63,828 bases of DNA from Xenorhabdus griffiniae (GCF_015163655.1 NZ_JADEUF010000007.1:1-63828), one strand, 5' to 3'; positions 17,692 to 28,537 are shown, numbered from the stretch's first letter. Program-made: numbers and translations. The notes: a model not told the origin generated them from the letters alone.

Positions 17692-18693
17692 ATGATTGAC
17701 ATACAGCTTCCATTGACCGATCTTCACCGTCACCTTGACGGTAATATCCGTCCTGAAACTATTTTGGATCTTGCGCGTCAACATAATATCCCACTGCCAG
17801 CTTATGAGCTGGAAGCATTACGTCCGCATGTCCAAATCATTGAAAATGAGCCTAACCTTGTCAGCTTCCTGCAAAAATTAGACTGGGGTGTGACTGTACT
17901 TGCCGATTTAGAAGCTTGCCGCAGAGTCGCCATTGAAAACGTTGAAGATGCGGTCAATGCGGGTCTTGATTACGCAGAACTACGTTTCTCTCCTTATTAC
18001 ATGGCAATGAAACACCAACTTCCCGTTGAAGGCGTCGTGGAAGCAGTAATCGATGGTATTCACTCAGCAAGCCAGCAACATGATATTCAGATCCGTTTAA
18101 TTGGTATCCTGAGCAGAACATTTGGGGAAAAAGCGTGCACCGAAGAACTCGCTGGACTTCTTGCTCATAAACAACATATCACTGCATTAGATCTGGCTGG
18201 TGATGAATTAGGCTTCCCCGGTCATCTCTTTGAACAACATTTTATCCGAGCACGTGACGCAGGTTGGAATATTAGCGTACATGCAGGTGAAGCCGCAGGT
18301 GCGGAAAGCATCTGGCACGCTATTCGGGAATTGGGTGCCATTCGTATTGGCCACGGAGTCAAAGCAATCACTGATCCAGCACTAATGGATTATTTGGCTA
18401 AACATGGTATCGGTATTGAATCCTGTCTGACATCAAACTTGCAAACCAGCACAGTCAGTTCCTTACAAGCTCACCCGCTGAAACAGTTCCTTGAACACGG
18501 GATCCTGGCATCAATCAATACAGATGATCCGGCAGTAGAAGGCATTGAAATTCGCCATGAGTATCACGTTGCTGCGCCAGCAGCGGGACTGTCTCCAGCG
18601 CTAATCCGACAGGCGCAGATTAATGGCTTGGCAACTGCATTCCTTAGTGACGCAGAAAAACAGGCACTGAAAGCAAAAGTTGCCAACCGCTAA
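17692..18693 (+). CDS. add: Adenosine deaminase Add
   Basis: A 333-aa purine-salvage enzyme deaminating (deoxy)adenosine to (deoxy)inosine; length equals E. coli Add. Zinc and catalytic residues are in place: HRHLDGN (His-x-His), HAGEA (His and Glu), RIGHGV (His), NTDDPAV (Asp pair). Start ATG 17692 follows AAAGGA. A bidirectional terminator overlaps the end of the convergent yfeH. Confidence 0.96.
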   Translation: MIDIQLPLTDLHRHLDGNIRPETILDLARQHNIPLPAYELEALRPHVQIIENEPNLVSFLQKLDWGVTVLADLEACRRVAIENVEDAVNAGLDYAELRFSPYYMAMKHQLPVEGVVEAVIDGIHSASQQHDIQIRLIGILSRTFGEKACTEELAGLLAHKQHITALDLAGDELGFPGHLFEQHFIRARDAGWNISVHAGEAAGAESIWHAIRELGAIRIGHGVKAITDPALMDYLAKHGIGIESCLTSNLQTSTVSSLQAHPLKQFLEHGILASINTDDPAVEGIEIRHEYHVAAPAAGLSPALIRQAQINGLATAFLSDAEKQALKAKVANR

Positions 18694-18710
18694 GAAACAT
18701 TATTTGTTCC

Positions 18711-18737
18711 AAAGGCAGAAATTATTCTGCCTTTTCT
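18711..18737. terminator. Bidirectional terminator between add and yfeH
   Basis: AAAGGCAGAA / TTCTGCCTTT, 10-bp stem with a 4-nt loop and T-rich flank. It overlaps the last codons and stop of yfeH. Confidence 0.75.
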
Positions 18738-19714
18738 GTTTTTAGGCGCTGCGCATAACGTTGAGCAAGGACAGCACAAACCATCAGTTGGATCTGATGG
18801 AAAATCATCAACGGTAACAGCATCACACCAACCATTGACGCGGGAAATAATACGTTCGCCATTGGTACACCATTCGCCAGGCTCTTCTTCGAACCACAAA
18901 ACACAATAGTGATTTCGTCATCTTTGCCAAACCCCAGCAAACGCGAGCTATATACGTTAATTAGTAGTACGATAGCTAATAAAACACAGCAGACGATCCC
19001 AATCATAAGCAATGAATAGGCATCGATTTTATGCCAAATGCCTTCCACCACCGCCTCACTAAATGCAACATAAACCACCAGCAAGATAGAAGAACGATCT
19101 GTCATGTTGACTAATTTCTTATGTGTTTCTACCCAACTGGCAATCAAAGGACGCGATAAATGTCCGGCGATAAAAGGCACCATTAACTGCAAGATAATAT
19201 CTCTTATCGCTTTCCAGGTATCGGTTTGAGCCCCTCCTTCTTGAGTTTGGATCAAAAAACCAACCAACAATGGAGACAGGAATACACCTAACAAGCTTGA
19301 GGCTGAAGCACTGCATATCGCTGCGGCAACATTTCCCCCTGCAACGGAAGTAAAAGCGATCGCTGATTGTACCGTGGCAGGCAAAGCACAAAGATAAAGA
19401 AAGCCCATATAAACTGTTGGTGGCATCCACTCTGGCACGATGAAACGTAATCCCATTCCCAGTATGGGAAACAGAATAAACGTGCTGGTGAAAATCACCA
19501 AGTGCAACCGCCAATGCCCTATCCCTGCCAAAATGGCATTACGGGATAATTTCGCGCCATGCATAAAAAATAATAATGCGATAGCGGCCGTAGTTAAGTA
19601 TTGAAACCACTTCTTGGCTTCACCTTCGCAAGGAAAAAACGATGCAATGATGACCACAGCAATTAATGTCACTAAAAAAGGATCGATTCTTAATTTTTGC
19701 AACACGTTCATCAA
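18722..19714 (-). CDS. yfeH: Bile acid:sodium symporter-family transporter YfeH
   Basis: A 330-aa membrane protein with about nine to ten hydrophobic segments, matching the SBF-like family and E. coli YfeH: TTAAIALLFFMHGAKLSR, then GFLYLCALPATVQSAIAF, and EITIVFCGSKKSLANG. Likely a secondary sodium-coupled carrier for an organic anion; substrate unknown. In E. coli yfeH is elsewhere (near lig), so its position between add and ydgJ is a local difference. Confidence 0.85.
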   Translation of the reverse strand: MMNVLQKLRIDPFLVTLIAVVIIASFFPCEGEAKKWFQYLTTAAIALLFFMHGAKLSRNAILAGIGHWRLHLVIFTSTFILFPILGMGLRFIVPEWMPPTVYMGFLYLCALPATVQSAIAFTSVAGGNVAAAICSASASSLLGVFLSPLLVGFLIQTQEGGAQTDTWKAIRDIILQLMVPFIAGHLSRPLIASWVETHKKLVNMTDRSSILLVVYVAFSEAVVEGIWHKIDAYSLLMIGIVCCVLLAIVLLINVYSSRLLGFGKDDEITIVFCGSKKSLANGVPMANVLFPASMVGVMLLPLMIFHQIQLMVCAVLAQRYAQRLKTEKAE

Positions 19715-19747
19715 TATAAGCCCCTTTACCCACCTGCCACTGTTTAA

Positions 19748-20788
19748 TTAGTCAATTAAGATTGTACGCTGTTCTTTTGCCGATTTTTCACCGGCCTCAA
19801 TAAGCTTCATAATCAAAATAGCTTCGCTGGCCGTCACGGGGTTTGGTTTTCCAAACAAAATCGCATCACGAATAGCGGCATAATAAGCGCCATAATTGCC
19901 AGGTACAGTAGGGACAACTTTCGCAACCAAGCTCTCATCTTGTGACAACGTCACATAACCATCCCGTGCATCATATCCCCAGTCAGCCCGTGGCGGCCTT
20001 TCCCCTGCCTTTAAACGCTCTTCCTGAGTATCCAACCCATACTTGATATAACTCCCAGTCATACCATGCAATGTATAAATAGGCGATTCTGCCGCTGCAA
20101 GCATAGTTGCATGTAATACCACTTTCAAATCAGGATAGGTGAGCTGGGCATGAAAATAATCCGCCGTCTCTGCATCTGGGCGCATCATACCCAAATCGGT
20201 TGTGATAGCTCGAGGTTTGCCAAAAAGTTGCACGGCTTGATCCAGTAAATGAGGCGCTAAATCATACCAAATGCCACTACCGACTCCGGCGGCTTCACGC
20301 CAGCGCTGACGAACGGCGGGACGGTAACGATCAAAGTGGGATTCATAATATTTTAATGTTCCCAATTTATTTTCTTTAATAATTGATTTCACCGTCAGAA
20401 AACCAGAATCCCAGCGGCGATTATGGAATACAGATAGCAATAAATTGGCTTCCTCCGCTTGCTTTTTCAGCGATTGGGCCTGTTCTACCGTAATGGTAAA
20501 AGGCTTATCAACGATGACATGTTTACCTGCCGCTAATGCCTGTTGTGCCAATGGGTAGTGAGTATCATTTGGGGTTGGGATCACAATAAGGTCAATGTTG
20601 GGATCATGGAAAAGTTCCTCCGGTGAGGGAACGACTGATATCATTGACCAGTCTTTTTTAACTTTATTTGCATCACTGCTGGAAATAGCCACCAATTCAA
20701 TATTGGGTGTTCCCGCAATCAATGGCGCATGGAATGTTTTACTTGCATAGCCATAACCTACCAAACCAACTTTTAAAAAATCACTCAT
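19748..20788 (-). CDS. ydgJ: Gfo/Idh/MocA-family oxidoreductase YdgJ
   Basis: A 346-aa NAD(P)-dependent oxidoreductase (same length as E. coli YdgJ). Rossmann motif GLVGYGYASK (about 8-17), the EKP-like catalytic segment VDKPF (about 98-102), and ESHFDRYRP in the substrate domain. Start ATG 20786-20788 (MSDFLKVGLVG) has GAGG upstream and aligns with E. coli; a frame 13 residues longer has no support. Natural substrate not established. Divergent from ydgK as in E. coli. Confidence 0.9.
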   Translation of the reverse strand: MSDFLKVGLVGYGYASKTFHAPLIAGTPNIELVAISSSDANKVKKDWSMISVVPSPEELFHDPNIDLIVIPTPNDTHYPLAQQALAAGKHVIVDKPFTITVEQAQSLKKQAEEANLLLSVFHNRRWDSGFLTVKSIIKENKLGTLKYYESHFDRYRPAVRQRWREAAGVGSGIWYDLAPHLLDQAVQLFGKPRAITTDLGMMRPDAETADYFHAQLTYPDLKVVLHATMLAAAESPIYTLHGMTGSYIKYGLDTQEERLKAGERPPRADWGYDARDGYVTLSQDESLVAKVVPTVPGNYGAYYAAIRDAILFGKPNPVTASEAILIMKLIEAGEKSAKEQRTILID

Positions 20789-20955
20789 AACTGCCTCTAA
20801 AAAATGATCGTAGTGTCGTAAACGCATAATCAGGCATCAGAAAGTATCACCACCTCTCACACGTTAGCAAATAATCCTGATTCCAGTATTACTCTCTTTT
20901 TCCTATAATTATTTCCCCAATATCAAAAACACTCATGATGGAGTGAAAACTTCTT

Positions 20956-21396
20956 ATGTATCAGTCCAATGATTATTATCGTATTAATGGCTGGTTATTA
21001 GCGCCTGCTGCCTATCTAATCATGACATTAATTGCTGCCAGTTTGATGTTACTGTTATATATAATGACGTTTATCCATAAAAATGAAGCGATTCATCAAA
21101 TAGGTGGTAGTTTTACCACGTTGTGGTATACCTCAGTATTAACCACGACAATAATGTGGTGTTTCACCGTATGGGTATTGAAGCTACTTTTTATTCGTTC
21201 GAAACGATTCCCCCGTATGTTTATTATTTGGCTGATGCTTTCCGTGCTGATAGCGATAAAAACTTTCGCCTTTTCTCCTATTTCTGATGAAATGGCAATA
21301 CGTTCCCTATTATGGCCATTACTGGCTGCTGCCGTTTTTACTCCTTACATTAAACGTTCCCATCGGGTGAAAATGACTTTCACACAAGATCGATAA
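20956..21396 (+). CDS. ydgK: YdgK, DUF2569 membrane protein
   Basis: A 146-aa inner-membrane protein with four hydrophobic segments. Family marks: NGWLLAPAAYLIM near the N terminus, FIIWLMLSVLIAIKTFAFSP in the middle, and a basic tail YIKRSHRVK. Matches E. coli YdgK in size and position, directly before the rsx operon. Function unknown. Confidence 0.88.
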   Translation: MYQSNDYYRINGWLLAPAAYLIMTLIAASLMLLLYIMTFIHKNEAIHQIGGSFTTLWYTSVLTTTIMWCFTVWVLKLLFIRSKRFPRMFIIWLMLSVLIAIKTFAFSPISDEMAIRSLLWPLLAAAVFTPYIKRSHRVKMTFTQDR

Positions 21397-21428
21397 CACA
21401 CCCCACAATTGATTGTTATCATTGCCCC

Positions 21429-21457
21429 GCTTCCCCACATTCAGGTGGGGAATTTCT
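21429..21457 (+). terminator. Stem-loop between ydgK and rsxA
   Basis: TTCCCCAC, loop ATTCAG, GTGGGGAA (8-bp perfect stem), then TTTCT. It probably separates ydgK from the rsx operon, or attenuates read-through. Confidence 0.65.
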
Positions 21458-21513
21458 ACTCAAACTATGTAAGCAGTGTTCCATTTTCCAATATCTTATT
21501 TTCAGGTATAGCA

Positions 21514-22095
21514 ATGACTGAATACCTTTTGTTATTTATTGGCACAGTCTTAGTCAATAACTTTGTTTTAGTGAAATTTTTGGGTCTATGCCCATTTATG
21601 GGGGTATCCAAAAAACTCGAAACTGCCATCGGTATGGGGCTGGCCACAACTTTTGTTCTGACCTTGGCTTCTATCTGCGCATGGCTGGTAAACACATTTA
21701 TTCTTGTCCCGCTTGATTTGGTTTATTTGCGCACTTTAAGCTTTATTCTCGTTATTGCGGTTGTAGTTCAGTTTACGGAATTGGTCGTCCGCAAAACCAG
21801 CCCGACGCTTTATCGCCTGTTAGGAATTTTCTTGCCACTGATTACCACCAACTGTGCTGTACTTGGTGTTGCATTACTGAATGTCAATCAATCTCACGAT
21901 TTTTTACAATCTGCTGTATATGGTTTCAGTGCTGCCGCGGGTTTTTCTCTTGTCATGGTGCTATTTGCCGGCATTCGGGAACGCCTGGCCGTTGCCAACA
22001 TTCCTGTCCCTTTTCGTGGTTCATCAATAGGGCTTATTACAGCAGGGTTAATGTCCCTCGCATTTATGGGATTTAGTGGTTTGGTGAAATTCTAA
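21514..22095 (+). CDS. rsxA: Electron transport complex subunit RsxA/RnfA
   Basis: A 193-aa integral membrane subunit (identical length to E. coli RsxA) of the Rsx/Rnf complex, which in E. coli keeps the SoxR iron-sulfur clusters reduced. Six membrane helices. [20 protein letters not shown], then [10 protein letters not shown], is the family N terminus and fixes ATG 21514; the frame is open 35 codons further upstream without homology. The stop overlaps the rsxB start. Confidence 0.95.
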   Translation: MTEYLLLFIGTVLVNNFVLVKFLGLCPFMGVSKKLETAIGMGLATTFVLTLASICAWLVNTFILVPLDLVYLRTLSFILVIAVVVQFTELVVRKTSPTLYRLLGIFLPLITTNCAVLGVALLNVNQSHDFLQSAVYGFSAAAGFSLVMVLFAGIRERLAVANIPVPFRGSSIGLITAGLMSLAFMGFSGLVKF

Positions 22096-22718
22096 TGATG
22101 TCATTATGGATTGCTATCGGCGTACTAAGCATACTCGGATTAGCCTTTGGCTTAATCCTTGGTTTTGCTGCGCGTCGTTTTAAAGTAGAAGAAGATCCGA
22201 TTGTTGAAAATATCGACAATCTATTGCCCCAGAGTCAATGTGGACAGTGTGGTTATCCCGGCTGTCGCCCCTATGCGGAAGCAGTTGCCAATAATGGCGA
22301 AATGATCAATAAATGTGCCCCTGGTGGAGAGCAAGCTATGCTCAAAATCTCTGAATTGCTGGGTGTTGATCCACAACCGTTAGATGGCGACGATAGTGTT
22401 CAGAATCCAGCCAGGAAAGTTGCTTTCATTGATGAAGAAAATTGCATAGGTTGCACAAAATGCATTCAGGCTTGCCCTGTAGATGCTATTATTGGTGCAA
22501 ACCGCGCCATGCACACCGTTGTTGAAGATCTCTGCACAGGCTGTGACCTATGTGTCGCACCTTGCCCAACAGATTGCATTACAATGATCCCCGTTGCTAC
22601 TACTACCTCAAATTGGAAATGGGATTTAACCACCATTCCAGTGAAAAATATTCCCGTAACACCAGATCCCACTCTGTTCTCTCCTGCTAAGTCTGTTGAG
22701 GTTAAAACCCATGTTTAA
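22095..22718 (+). CDS. rsxB: Electron transport complex ferredoxin subunit RsxB/RnfB
   Basis: A 207-aa iron-sulfur subunit (E. coli 192). An N-terminal membrane anchor (about 3-25) is followed by [12 protein letters not shown], a 4Fe-4S domain, and two ferredoxin motifs ([15 protein letters not shown] and [15 protein letters not shown]). ATG overlaps the rsxA stop (TAATG). The C-terminal tail is about 15 residues longer than in E. coli. Confidence 0.95.
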   Translation: MMSLWIAIGVLSILGLAFGLILGFAARRFKVEEDPIVENIDNLLPQSQCGQCGYPGCRPYAEAVANNGEMINKCAPGGEQAMLKISELLGVDPQPLDGDDSVQNPARKVAFIDEENCIGCTKCIQACPVDAIIGANRAMHTVVEDLCTGCDLCVAPCPTDCITMIPVATTTSNWKWDLTTIPVKNIPVTPDPTLFSPAKSVEVKTHV

Positions 22719-25074
22719 TTTGCTCAACTTGCTTAACAAAAATAAAATCTGGGATTTTAATGGTGGTATCCATCCACCGGAAATGAAGTTGCAATCTAGC
22801 CGCACCCCATTACGCCATGCACCATTGCCAGATGAATTAATCATCCCCCTACAGCAACATTTGGGGCCAGAAGGCGAACTGCTGGTTAAAGTGGGCGATA
22901 ATGTGCTGAAAGGTCAGGCACTAACGTTTGGAATGGGCAAAACAGTACCTGTTCATGCTTCCACATCTGGGACAATTATTGCAATTGAACCTTGCGTCAC
23001 GACACATCCTTCCGGGCTGAAAGAATTATGTGTCCGGTTGCGTCCTGATGGTAAAGATCAATGGGGAGAACGCAACCCAGTCGCTGATTACACCACATTG
23101 GAAGTCAATGAAATATTACAACGCATTCAACAAGCCGGTATTGCAGGCTTAGGTGGTGCTGGCTTCCCTACTGAAACAAAACTGAAAGGCGGACGACACA
23201 ATCTCAACACCCTAATCATCAATGCGGCCGAGTGTGAACCTTATATCACCGCTGATGATCGTTTAATGCAAGAACATGCAAAAGAAATTATTGCGGGTAT
23301 CCGCATCTTAATACATTTGCTTAATCCAAAGCAGGTATTGATCGGCATTGAAGACAACAAACCCGAAGCAATTAATGCCTTAAACGCAGCACTTAGTGGT
23401 GATAAGTCCATCATTGTGCGCGTCATTCCAACAAAATATCCTTCTGGTGGTGCCAAACAACTGACCAAGATCCTGACCGGAAAAGAAGTACCTTCTGGCG
23501 GTCGTTCTTCAGACATCGGCGTTCTTATGCAAAACGTGGGAACAGTCGTGGCGATAAAACGTGCCATTATTGACGGCGAACCGTTAATCGAACGTGTAGT
23601 TACGCTAACAGGTGAAGCAGTCACTTCGCCTGGTAATTTCTGGACTCGCCTCGGCACGCCTGTTCACTTCCTGTTACAACAAGCCGGATTTAACCCAGGA
23701 TCAGAACAAATGGTCATTATGGGTGGACCATTAATGGGATTCACTTTACCTGATTTGAATGTCCCCATCGTCAAAATCAGTAACTGTATTCTTGCACCTT
23801 CGGTACAAGAGATGGAACCCAAAGTCATTGAAGAAGCGTGCATTCGCTGCGGCCTATGTGTTGACGCATGCCCTGCCGGATTGCTGCCGCAACAACTGTA
23901 CTGGTTCAGTCGTGGGCAAGAACATGAAAAGGCCAAAGATCATCATTTATTCGACTGTATTGAATGTGGCGCTTGTGCTTATGTATGCCCAAGTAACATC
24001 CCCCTGGTTCAATACTACCGACAGGAAAAAGCTGAAATATGGGCGATAGAAGCAGAAGCACGCCGATCTGCTGAAGCCAAGGTGCGTTTTGAAGCCAAAC
24101 AAGCACGTATGGAACGGGAAAAATTGGCGCGTGAAGAACGCCACAAAAAAGCGGCTGTTCAAGTAAATAACAGTGATAAAAGTGCTGTACAAGCTGCCCT
24201 TGCCCGTGCGAAGGAAAAACAGGGTAATACTGGCGAATCTATTATTGTGCAGGCAGGACAATCACCTGACAATACGGCAGCAATTGCAGCACGTAAGGCC
24301 AGAAAAGAACAGTTGCGTGCTCGTCAGGCAGAAAAACAAATTACTACAAGCTTAGATATAAAGGAAAATACATCAACATCGGTTGAAGACAATGATCCGC
24401 GTAAAGCCGCCCTCGCCGCTGCGATAGCCAGGGCAAAAGCGAAAAAGGCAGCACAAAGCGGTGAAGAGACAACGTCACTAGAGCAATCTCAACAAGATAG
24501 CGGGGATGATACACAAGATCCACGCAAGGCAGCTGTTGCAGCGGCCATTGCCCGTGCTAAAGCCAAGAAAGCCGCGCAAAGCCAACCGGAATCAACTCTT
24601 CCTCAAGCGGATTCCGTAGAGCCGGAAGAAACCGATCCCCGTAAAGCAGCTGTCGCGGCGGCTATTGCCCGTGCTAAAGCCAAGAAAGCCGCGCAAAACC
24701 AACCGGAATCAACTCTCCCTCACGCTGATTCCGCAGAAACGGAAGAAACCGATCCCCGTAAAGCTGCTGTTGCGGCGGCCATTGCCCGTGCTAAAGCCAA
24801 GAAAGCCGCGCAAAGCCAACCGGAATCAACTCTCCCTCAAGCGGATTCCGCAGAAACGGAAGAAACCGATCCCCGTAAAGCAGCTGTCGCGGCGGCTATT
24901 GCCCGTGCTAAAGCCAAGAAAGCCGCGCAAAACCAACCGGAATCAACTCTCCCTCAAGCGGATTCCGCAGAGCCGGAAGAGACTGATCCCCGTAAAGCAG
25001 CTGTTGCGGCGGCTATTGCTCGTGTCAAAGCTAAAAAAGCCGCTCAGGAAGAACAAGTAATTACAACCGAATAG
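22711..25074 (+). CDS. rsxC: Electron transport complex subunit RsxC/RnfC with repeat tail
   Basis: A 787-aa soluble subunit with an NADH/FMN-binding (Nqo1-like) core; [13 protein letters not shown] lies near residue 150. Two 4Fe-4S motifs: [14 protein letters not shown] and [14 protein letters not shown]. The tail (from about residue 560) is built of six repeats starting DPRKAA(V/L)AAAIAR and ending KAKKAAQ; such alanine/lysine-rich repeats are also seen in E. coli RsxC. Start ATG 22711 ([19 protein letters not shown]) aligns with E. coli and overlaps the rsxB end by 8 bp. Confidence 0.95.
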   Translation: MFNLLNLLNKNKIWDFNGGIHPPEMKLQSSRTPLRHAPLPDELIIPLQQHLGPEGELLVKVGDNVLKGQALTFGMGKTVPVHASTSGTIIAIEPCVTTHPSGLKELCVRLRPDGKDQWGERNPVADYTTLEVNEILQRIQQAGIAGLGGAGFPTETKLKGGRHNLNTLIINAAECEPYITADDRLMQEHAKEIIAGIRILIHLLNPKQVLIGIEDNKPEAINALNAALSGDKSIIVRVIPTKYPSGGAKQLTKILTGKEVPSGGRSSDIGVLMQNVGTVVAIKRAIIDGEPLIERVVTLTGEAVTSPGNFWTRLGTPVHFLLQQAGFNPGSEQMVIMGGPLMGFTLPDLNVPIVKISNCILAPSVQEMEPKVIEEACIRCGLCVDACPAGLLPQQLYWFSRGQEHEKAKDHHLFDCIECGACAYVCPSNIPLVQYYRQEKAEIWAIEAEARRSAEAKVRFEAKQARMEREKLAREERHKKAAVQVNNSDKSAVQAALARAKEKQGNTGESIIVQAGQSPDNTAAIAARKARKEQLRARQAEKQITTSLDIKENTSTSVEDNDPRKAALAAAIARAKAKKAAQSGEETTSLEQSQQDSGDDTQDPRKAAVAAAIARAKAKKAAQSQPESTLPQADSVEPEETDPRKAAVAAAIARAKAKKAAQNQPESTLPHADSAETEETDPRKAAVAAAIARAKAKKAAQSQPESTLPQADSAETEETDPRKAAVAAAIARAKAKKAAQNQPESTLPQADSAEPEETDPRKAAVAAAIARVKAKKAAQEEQVITTE
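24394..25074 (+). repeat. In-frame tandem repeats in the rsxC tail
   Basis: Units begin at 24394, 24517, 24634, 24751, 24868 and 24985. The first spans 123 bp and the next four are 117 bp (39 codons), nearly identical at the DNA level and differing by a few substitutions (QSQPES versus QNQPES). The sixth is partial. Confidence 0.9.
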
Positions 25075-25086
25075 TGAAATTTATCG

Positions 25087-26166
25087 ATGAAATTTAGGCC
25101 AGTAAAAACTGACAACAACCAACTAAAAGTCGCAAGTTCACCTTTTACACACAACCAAAAAAGCACTAGTCAGATCATGCTTTGGGTAGTTTTAGCGGCC
25201 ATACCTGGTATTGCTGTCCAGACCTATTTCTTTGGCTCTGGAACATTATTCCAGATTTTGCTAGCTGTCATTACCGCATTGTTAGCTGAATCTGCTGCTA
25301 TAGCATTGAAAAAACAGCTAATACTTCCCCATCTCAAAGATAACTCTGCTTTAGTGACAGGATTGCTTTTAGGTATTAGCCTGCCACCATTAGCGCCATG
25401 GTGGCTAATCGTGCTCGGCACATTTTTTGCTGTCATTATTGCTAAGCATTTGTATGGCGGACTTGGGCAAAATCCGTTTAACCCTGCCATGATCGGCTAT
25501 GTCGTTCTATTGATCTCTTTCCCCGTACAAATGACCAGTTGGATGCCTCCTGAATCTTTACAGACATTCACTTTAACGCCATGGGATAGCCTTATGGTCA
25601 TTTTCACAGGACATACGCCAGATGGCTCAACTTTGTTACAACTGCAACAAGGTATTGATGGATTGAGTCAAGCAACACCGCTGGACAGTTTCAAAACTGG
25701 CAGGTTGACTCACAATATTGATGAAGTATTACAACAACCTATATTACAAGGTGTTTTAGCTGGCATTGGCTGGCAATGGGTTAATGTTGCTTATTTGGTT
25801 GGCGGCCTGATCATGCTCAACCGAAAAATCATTAACTGGCAAATTCCAACTGCAGTTATTTTGTCACTGGGTATCTGTGCATTGATGAGTTGGCTTTTTG
25901 ATCCTACTCGTTATTCACCGCCTTTATTGCAACTCTTTTCCGGTGCAACCATGTTAGGCGCATTTTTTATTGCAACTGATCCGGTTAGCGCATCAACAAC
26001 ACCAAAAGGCCGTTTGATTTACGGAACCATTATTGGCGGGCTTATTTGGATAATTCGTGTTTATGGTGGTTATCCTGATGCGGTTGCATTTGCGGTATTA
26101 CTGGCAAACATATGTGTGCCACTTATTGACAATTACACCCAGCCTCGTGCTTACGGCCATAAATAG
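25087..26166 (+). CDS. rsxD: Electron transport complex subunit RsxD/RnfD
   Basis: A 359-aa membrane subunit with about ten helices (E. coli 352). The flavinylation motif [15 protein letters not shown], with the covalent-FMN Thr, lies near residue 285. [19 protein letters not shown] is a family signature. Starts 12 bp after the rsxC stop. Confidence 0.95.
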   Translation: MKFRPVKTDNNQLKVASSPFTHNQKSTSQIMLWVVLAAIPGIAVQTYFFGSGTLFQILLAVITALLAESAAIALKKQLILPHLKDNSALVTGLLLGISLPPLAPWWLIVLGTFFAVIIAKHLYGGLGQNPFNPAMIGYVVLLISFPVQMTSWMPPESLQTFTLTPWDSLMVIFTGHTPDGSTLLQLQQGIDGLSQATPLDSFKTGRLTHNIDEVLQQPILQGVLAGIGWQWVNVAYLVGGLIMLNRKIINWQIPTAVILSLGICALMSWLFDPTRYSPPLLQLFSGATMLGAFFIATDPVSASTTPKGRLIYGTIIGGLIWIIRVYGGYPDAVAFAVLLANICVPLIDNYTQPRAYGHK

Positions 26167-26179
26167 GAAAAGAGATACT

Positions 26180-26806
26180 ATGTTAGAAACTATGCGTCGT
26201 CACGGTATTACCCTCGCAATTTTCGCAGCTTGTACGACAGGGTTAACGGCAATTGTTTATTCATTAACAAAGGATCGGATCGACGAACAGGCAGCTTTGC
26301 AACATAAGGTATTGCTGGATCAAGTTGTTCCCCCTGCTTTATACGACAATAACCTGCAAAATGAATGTTATCTAGTGACAAACAGTGCATTAGGCAATGA
26401 ACAGCCTCACCGTCTTTACCTCGCCCGTAAAAAAGGCGTTCCGGTTGCGGCTGCGTTAGAAAGTACAGCACCTGATGGCTATTCGGGTGCAATTCAATTA
26501 CTGGTTGGTGCTGATTTTTCTGGCCGCGTGCTGGGTGTTCGAGTCACTGAACACCATGAAACCCCCGGTTTGGGCGACAAAATTGAAACCAGAATTTCCA
26601 ATTGGATTTATGCTTTCTCTGGCAAAAAAATCATGTCAAAGGATGATCGCAACTGGGCGGTCAAGAAAGACGGTGGAGAATTCGACCAATTTACCGGAGC
26701 AACCATTACACCGCGGGCTGTTGTCAATGCTGTTAAACGGACCACGCTTTATCTGGAAACAGTGCCGACACAACTTTCTTCCCTGCCAACTTGCGAAGAG
26801 AAATAA
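26180..26806 (+). CDS. rsxG: Electron transport complex subunit RsxG/RnfG
   Basis: A 208-aa subunit with one N-terminal membrane helix and a periplasmic FMN-binding domain. [12 protein letters not shown] carries the Thr to which FMN is phosphoester-linked in Rnf/Nqr homologues. [10 protein letters not shown] is also conserved. ATG 26180 is chosen from homology; the longer frame overlaps rsxD with no family resemblance. Confidence 0.95.
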   Translation: MLETMRRHGITLAIFAACTTGLTAIVYSLTKDRIDEQAALQHKVLLDQVVPPALYDNNLQNECYLVTNSALGNEQPHRLYLARKKGVPVAAALESTAPDGYSGAIQLLVGADFSGRVLGVRVTEHHETPGLGDKIETRISNWIYAFSGKKIMSKDDRNWAVKKDGGEFDQFTGATITPRAVVNAVKRTTLYLETVPTQLSSLPTCEEK

Positions 26807-26808
26807 TT

Positions 26809-27513
26809 ATGAATGAAACTAAGAACCTATTTATTCAGGGGCTATGGAAAAATAACTCCGCATTGGTACAGCTTTTAGGGCTTTGTCCTTTATTGGCCGT
26901 TTCCTCTACAGCTACCAATGCTCTGGGGTTAGGATTAGCGACGACACTGGTTTTAGTGAGTACCAATATGGCCGTGTCAGCATTACGTCGCTGGGTACCC
27001 CATGAAATTCGTATCCCTATTTATGTGATGATCATCGCGTCTGTCGTCAGTGCCGTCCAAATGTTAATCAATGCTTTTGCTTTCGGACTCTACGAATCAT
27101 TGGGTATTTTTATTCCCCTGATTGTGACTAACTGTATTGTGATTGGTCGTGCTGAAGCCTACGCATCAAAAAATTCTCTTTACCATTCAACGATTGATGG
27201 TCTTGCAATGGGGCTGGGAGCAACTTTCGCCTTATTTGTATTGGGTTCCATGCGAGAGATTTTGGGGAACGGAACTATTTTTGATGGCGCCGATCTATTG
27301 CTGGGTAACTGGGCTAAATCACTACGTATTGAAATCATCCATCTGGACTCCCCTTTCTTGCTTGCCATCCTGCCACCAGGTGCTTTTATCGGATTAGGTC
27401 TGATGCTGGCAGGAAAATATATCATCGATGAACGCATCAAAAATCGGGCAGAACATAAAGAACGCCAATACAACGTAGAAAAAGGCTGTGGAAGCCATAT
27501 CACAAGAAGCTAA
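26809..27513 (+). CDS. rsxE: Electron transport complex subunit RsxE/RnfE
   Basis: A 234-aa membrane subunit paralogous to RsxA (E. coli RsxE 231 aa). Family segments [17 protein letters not shown] and [18 protein letters not shown] 26809 lies 2 bp after the rsxG stop, supporting translational coupling. Last rsx gene before nth, 13 bp away, as in E. coli. Confidence 0.95.
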   Translation: MNETKNLFIQGLWKNNSALVQLLGLCPLLAVSSTATNALGLGLATTLVLVSTNMAVSALRRWVPHEIRIPIYVMIIASVVSAVQMLINAFAFGLYESLGIFIPLIVTNCIVIGRAEAYASKNSLYHSTIDGLAMGLGATFALFVLGSMREILGNGTIFDGADLLLGNWAKSLRIEIIHLDSPFLLAILPPGAFIGLGLMLAGKYIIDERIKNRAEHKERQYNVEKGCGSHITRS

Positions 27514-27526
27514 AGAGTAACCAGAT

Positions 27527-28159
27527 ATGAATCAACAAAAACGGATTGAGATACTTACCCGTTTACGGGATAACAATCCACACCCAACGACTGAGCTGGT
27601 ATTTAATTCTCCATTTGAGTTACTCATTTCTGTATTGCTATCTGCACAGGCTACAGATGTCAGCGTGAATAAGGCAACGGCAAAACTGTATCCCGTTGCT
27701 AATACACCGCAGGCGATCCTTGATTTGGGCGTTGATGGTTTAAAAGAGTATATAAAAACTATTGGGTTATATAACACTAAAGCTGAAAACGTGATTAAAA
27801 CTTGCCGGATATTGCTGGAAAAACACCAAGGAGAAGTACCGGAAGATCGCGTAGCGTTGGAAGCGTTACCAGGCGTTGGTCGAAAAACGGCTAACGTTGT
27901 TTTAAATACTGCTTTTGGTTGGCCAACTATTGCGGTTGATACACATATTTTTCGCGTCAGTAATCGAACTCAATTTGCCCCAGGGAAGAATGTTGATGAA
28001 GTCGAGAAGAACTTATTGAAAGTTGTGCCAGCCGAATTCAAGGTTGATTGTCATCATTGGCTGATTCTGCATGGTCGCTATACTTGCATTGCCCGCAAGC
28101 CGCGCTGTGGCTCTTGTATTATTGAGGATCTTTGTGAATATACGGATAAAACCGAATAA
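27527..28159 (+). CDS. nth: Endonuclease III Nth
   Basis: A 210-aa bifunctional DNA glycosylase/AP lyase removing oxidised pyrimidines (E. coli 211). Helix-hairpin-helix LPGVGRKTA with the catalytic Lys (about 120), catalytic Asp in VDTHIFRV (about 138), and the C-terminal 4Fe-4S Cys set C-x6-C-x2-C-x5-C in CIARKPRCGSCIIEDLC. Follows rsxE by 13 bp. Last gene of the E. coli-ordered left block. Confidence 0.96.
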   Translation: MNQQKRIEILTRLRDNNPHPTTELVFNSPFELLISVLLSAQATDVSVNKATAKLYPVANTPQAILDLGVDGLKEYIKTIGLYNTKAENVIKTCRILLEKHQGEVPEDRVALEALPGVGRKTANVVLNTAFGWPTIAVDTHIFRVSNRTQFAPGKNVDEVEKNLLKVVPAEFKVDCHHWLILHGRYTCIARKPRCGSCIIEDLCEYTDKTE

Positions 28160-28537
28160 TTAAAAATCCTGAATCTCCATTAGTCTGTCTCCTTTAATTC
28201 TTACAGGAGGCAGACTGAGAAAATCATATCATTATCATTTTTTCCCCTATTGAGATTTGTAAGTTGAGTTTTATGGTTGTGTTGTTGGGATTTGAAAAAG
28301 TATGTTGTAACTAAATATTTCTGTTTAAAACATTATCTAATACGGATTAGGACTAATAATATTGTCGTATCAGTGGAGAAATAAAAATGGCATTCCCCAT
28401 TTCGGTAAAATGGCCGATTTTTGGTCTTACACCACAGTTTTTCCTGTTTTGATAAGATGTTACTTGCTCCATACTCTCGATTCGCGTAAAACTGTTGTCC
28501 AAAATTATCGATAATAACTCTATATTCCCCAGATATT
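28160..28537. other. 378-bp gene-free junction between nth and rnb
   Basis: Holds a stem-loop just after nth (AGTCTGTCTCCT / AGGAGGCAGACT, 28182-28215, one mismatch, no T-run), a Ter site (separate entry), and the rnb leader. It joins two blocks that are far apart and in opposite orientation in E. coli. Confidence 0.7.
28299..28315 (+). other. Second Ter site, in nth-rnb gap
   Basis: AGTATGTTGTAACTAAA is identical over 17 bp to the tus-proximal Ter at 12199 and in the same orientation, so it also arrests rightward forks. It lies 16.1 kb further in that direction and would catch forks that slip past the first. Confidence 0.92.

Noticed and set aside
21409-21513. N-terminal extension of RsxA
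   Set aside because: The 35 extra residues have no family match and overlap the ydgK-rsxA stem-loop; ATG 21514 gives the exact E. coli length.
24665-25060. Open frame in another phase over the rsxC repeats
   Set aside because: It is a by-product of the 117-bp in-frame repeats; the rsxC frame is the real one.
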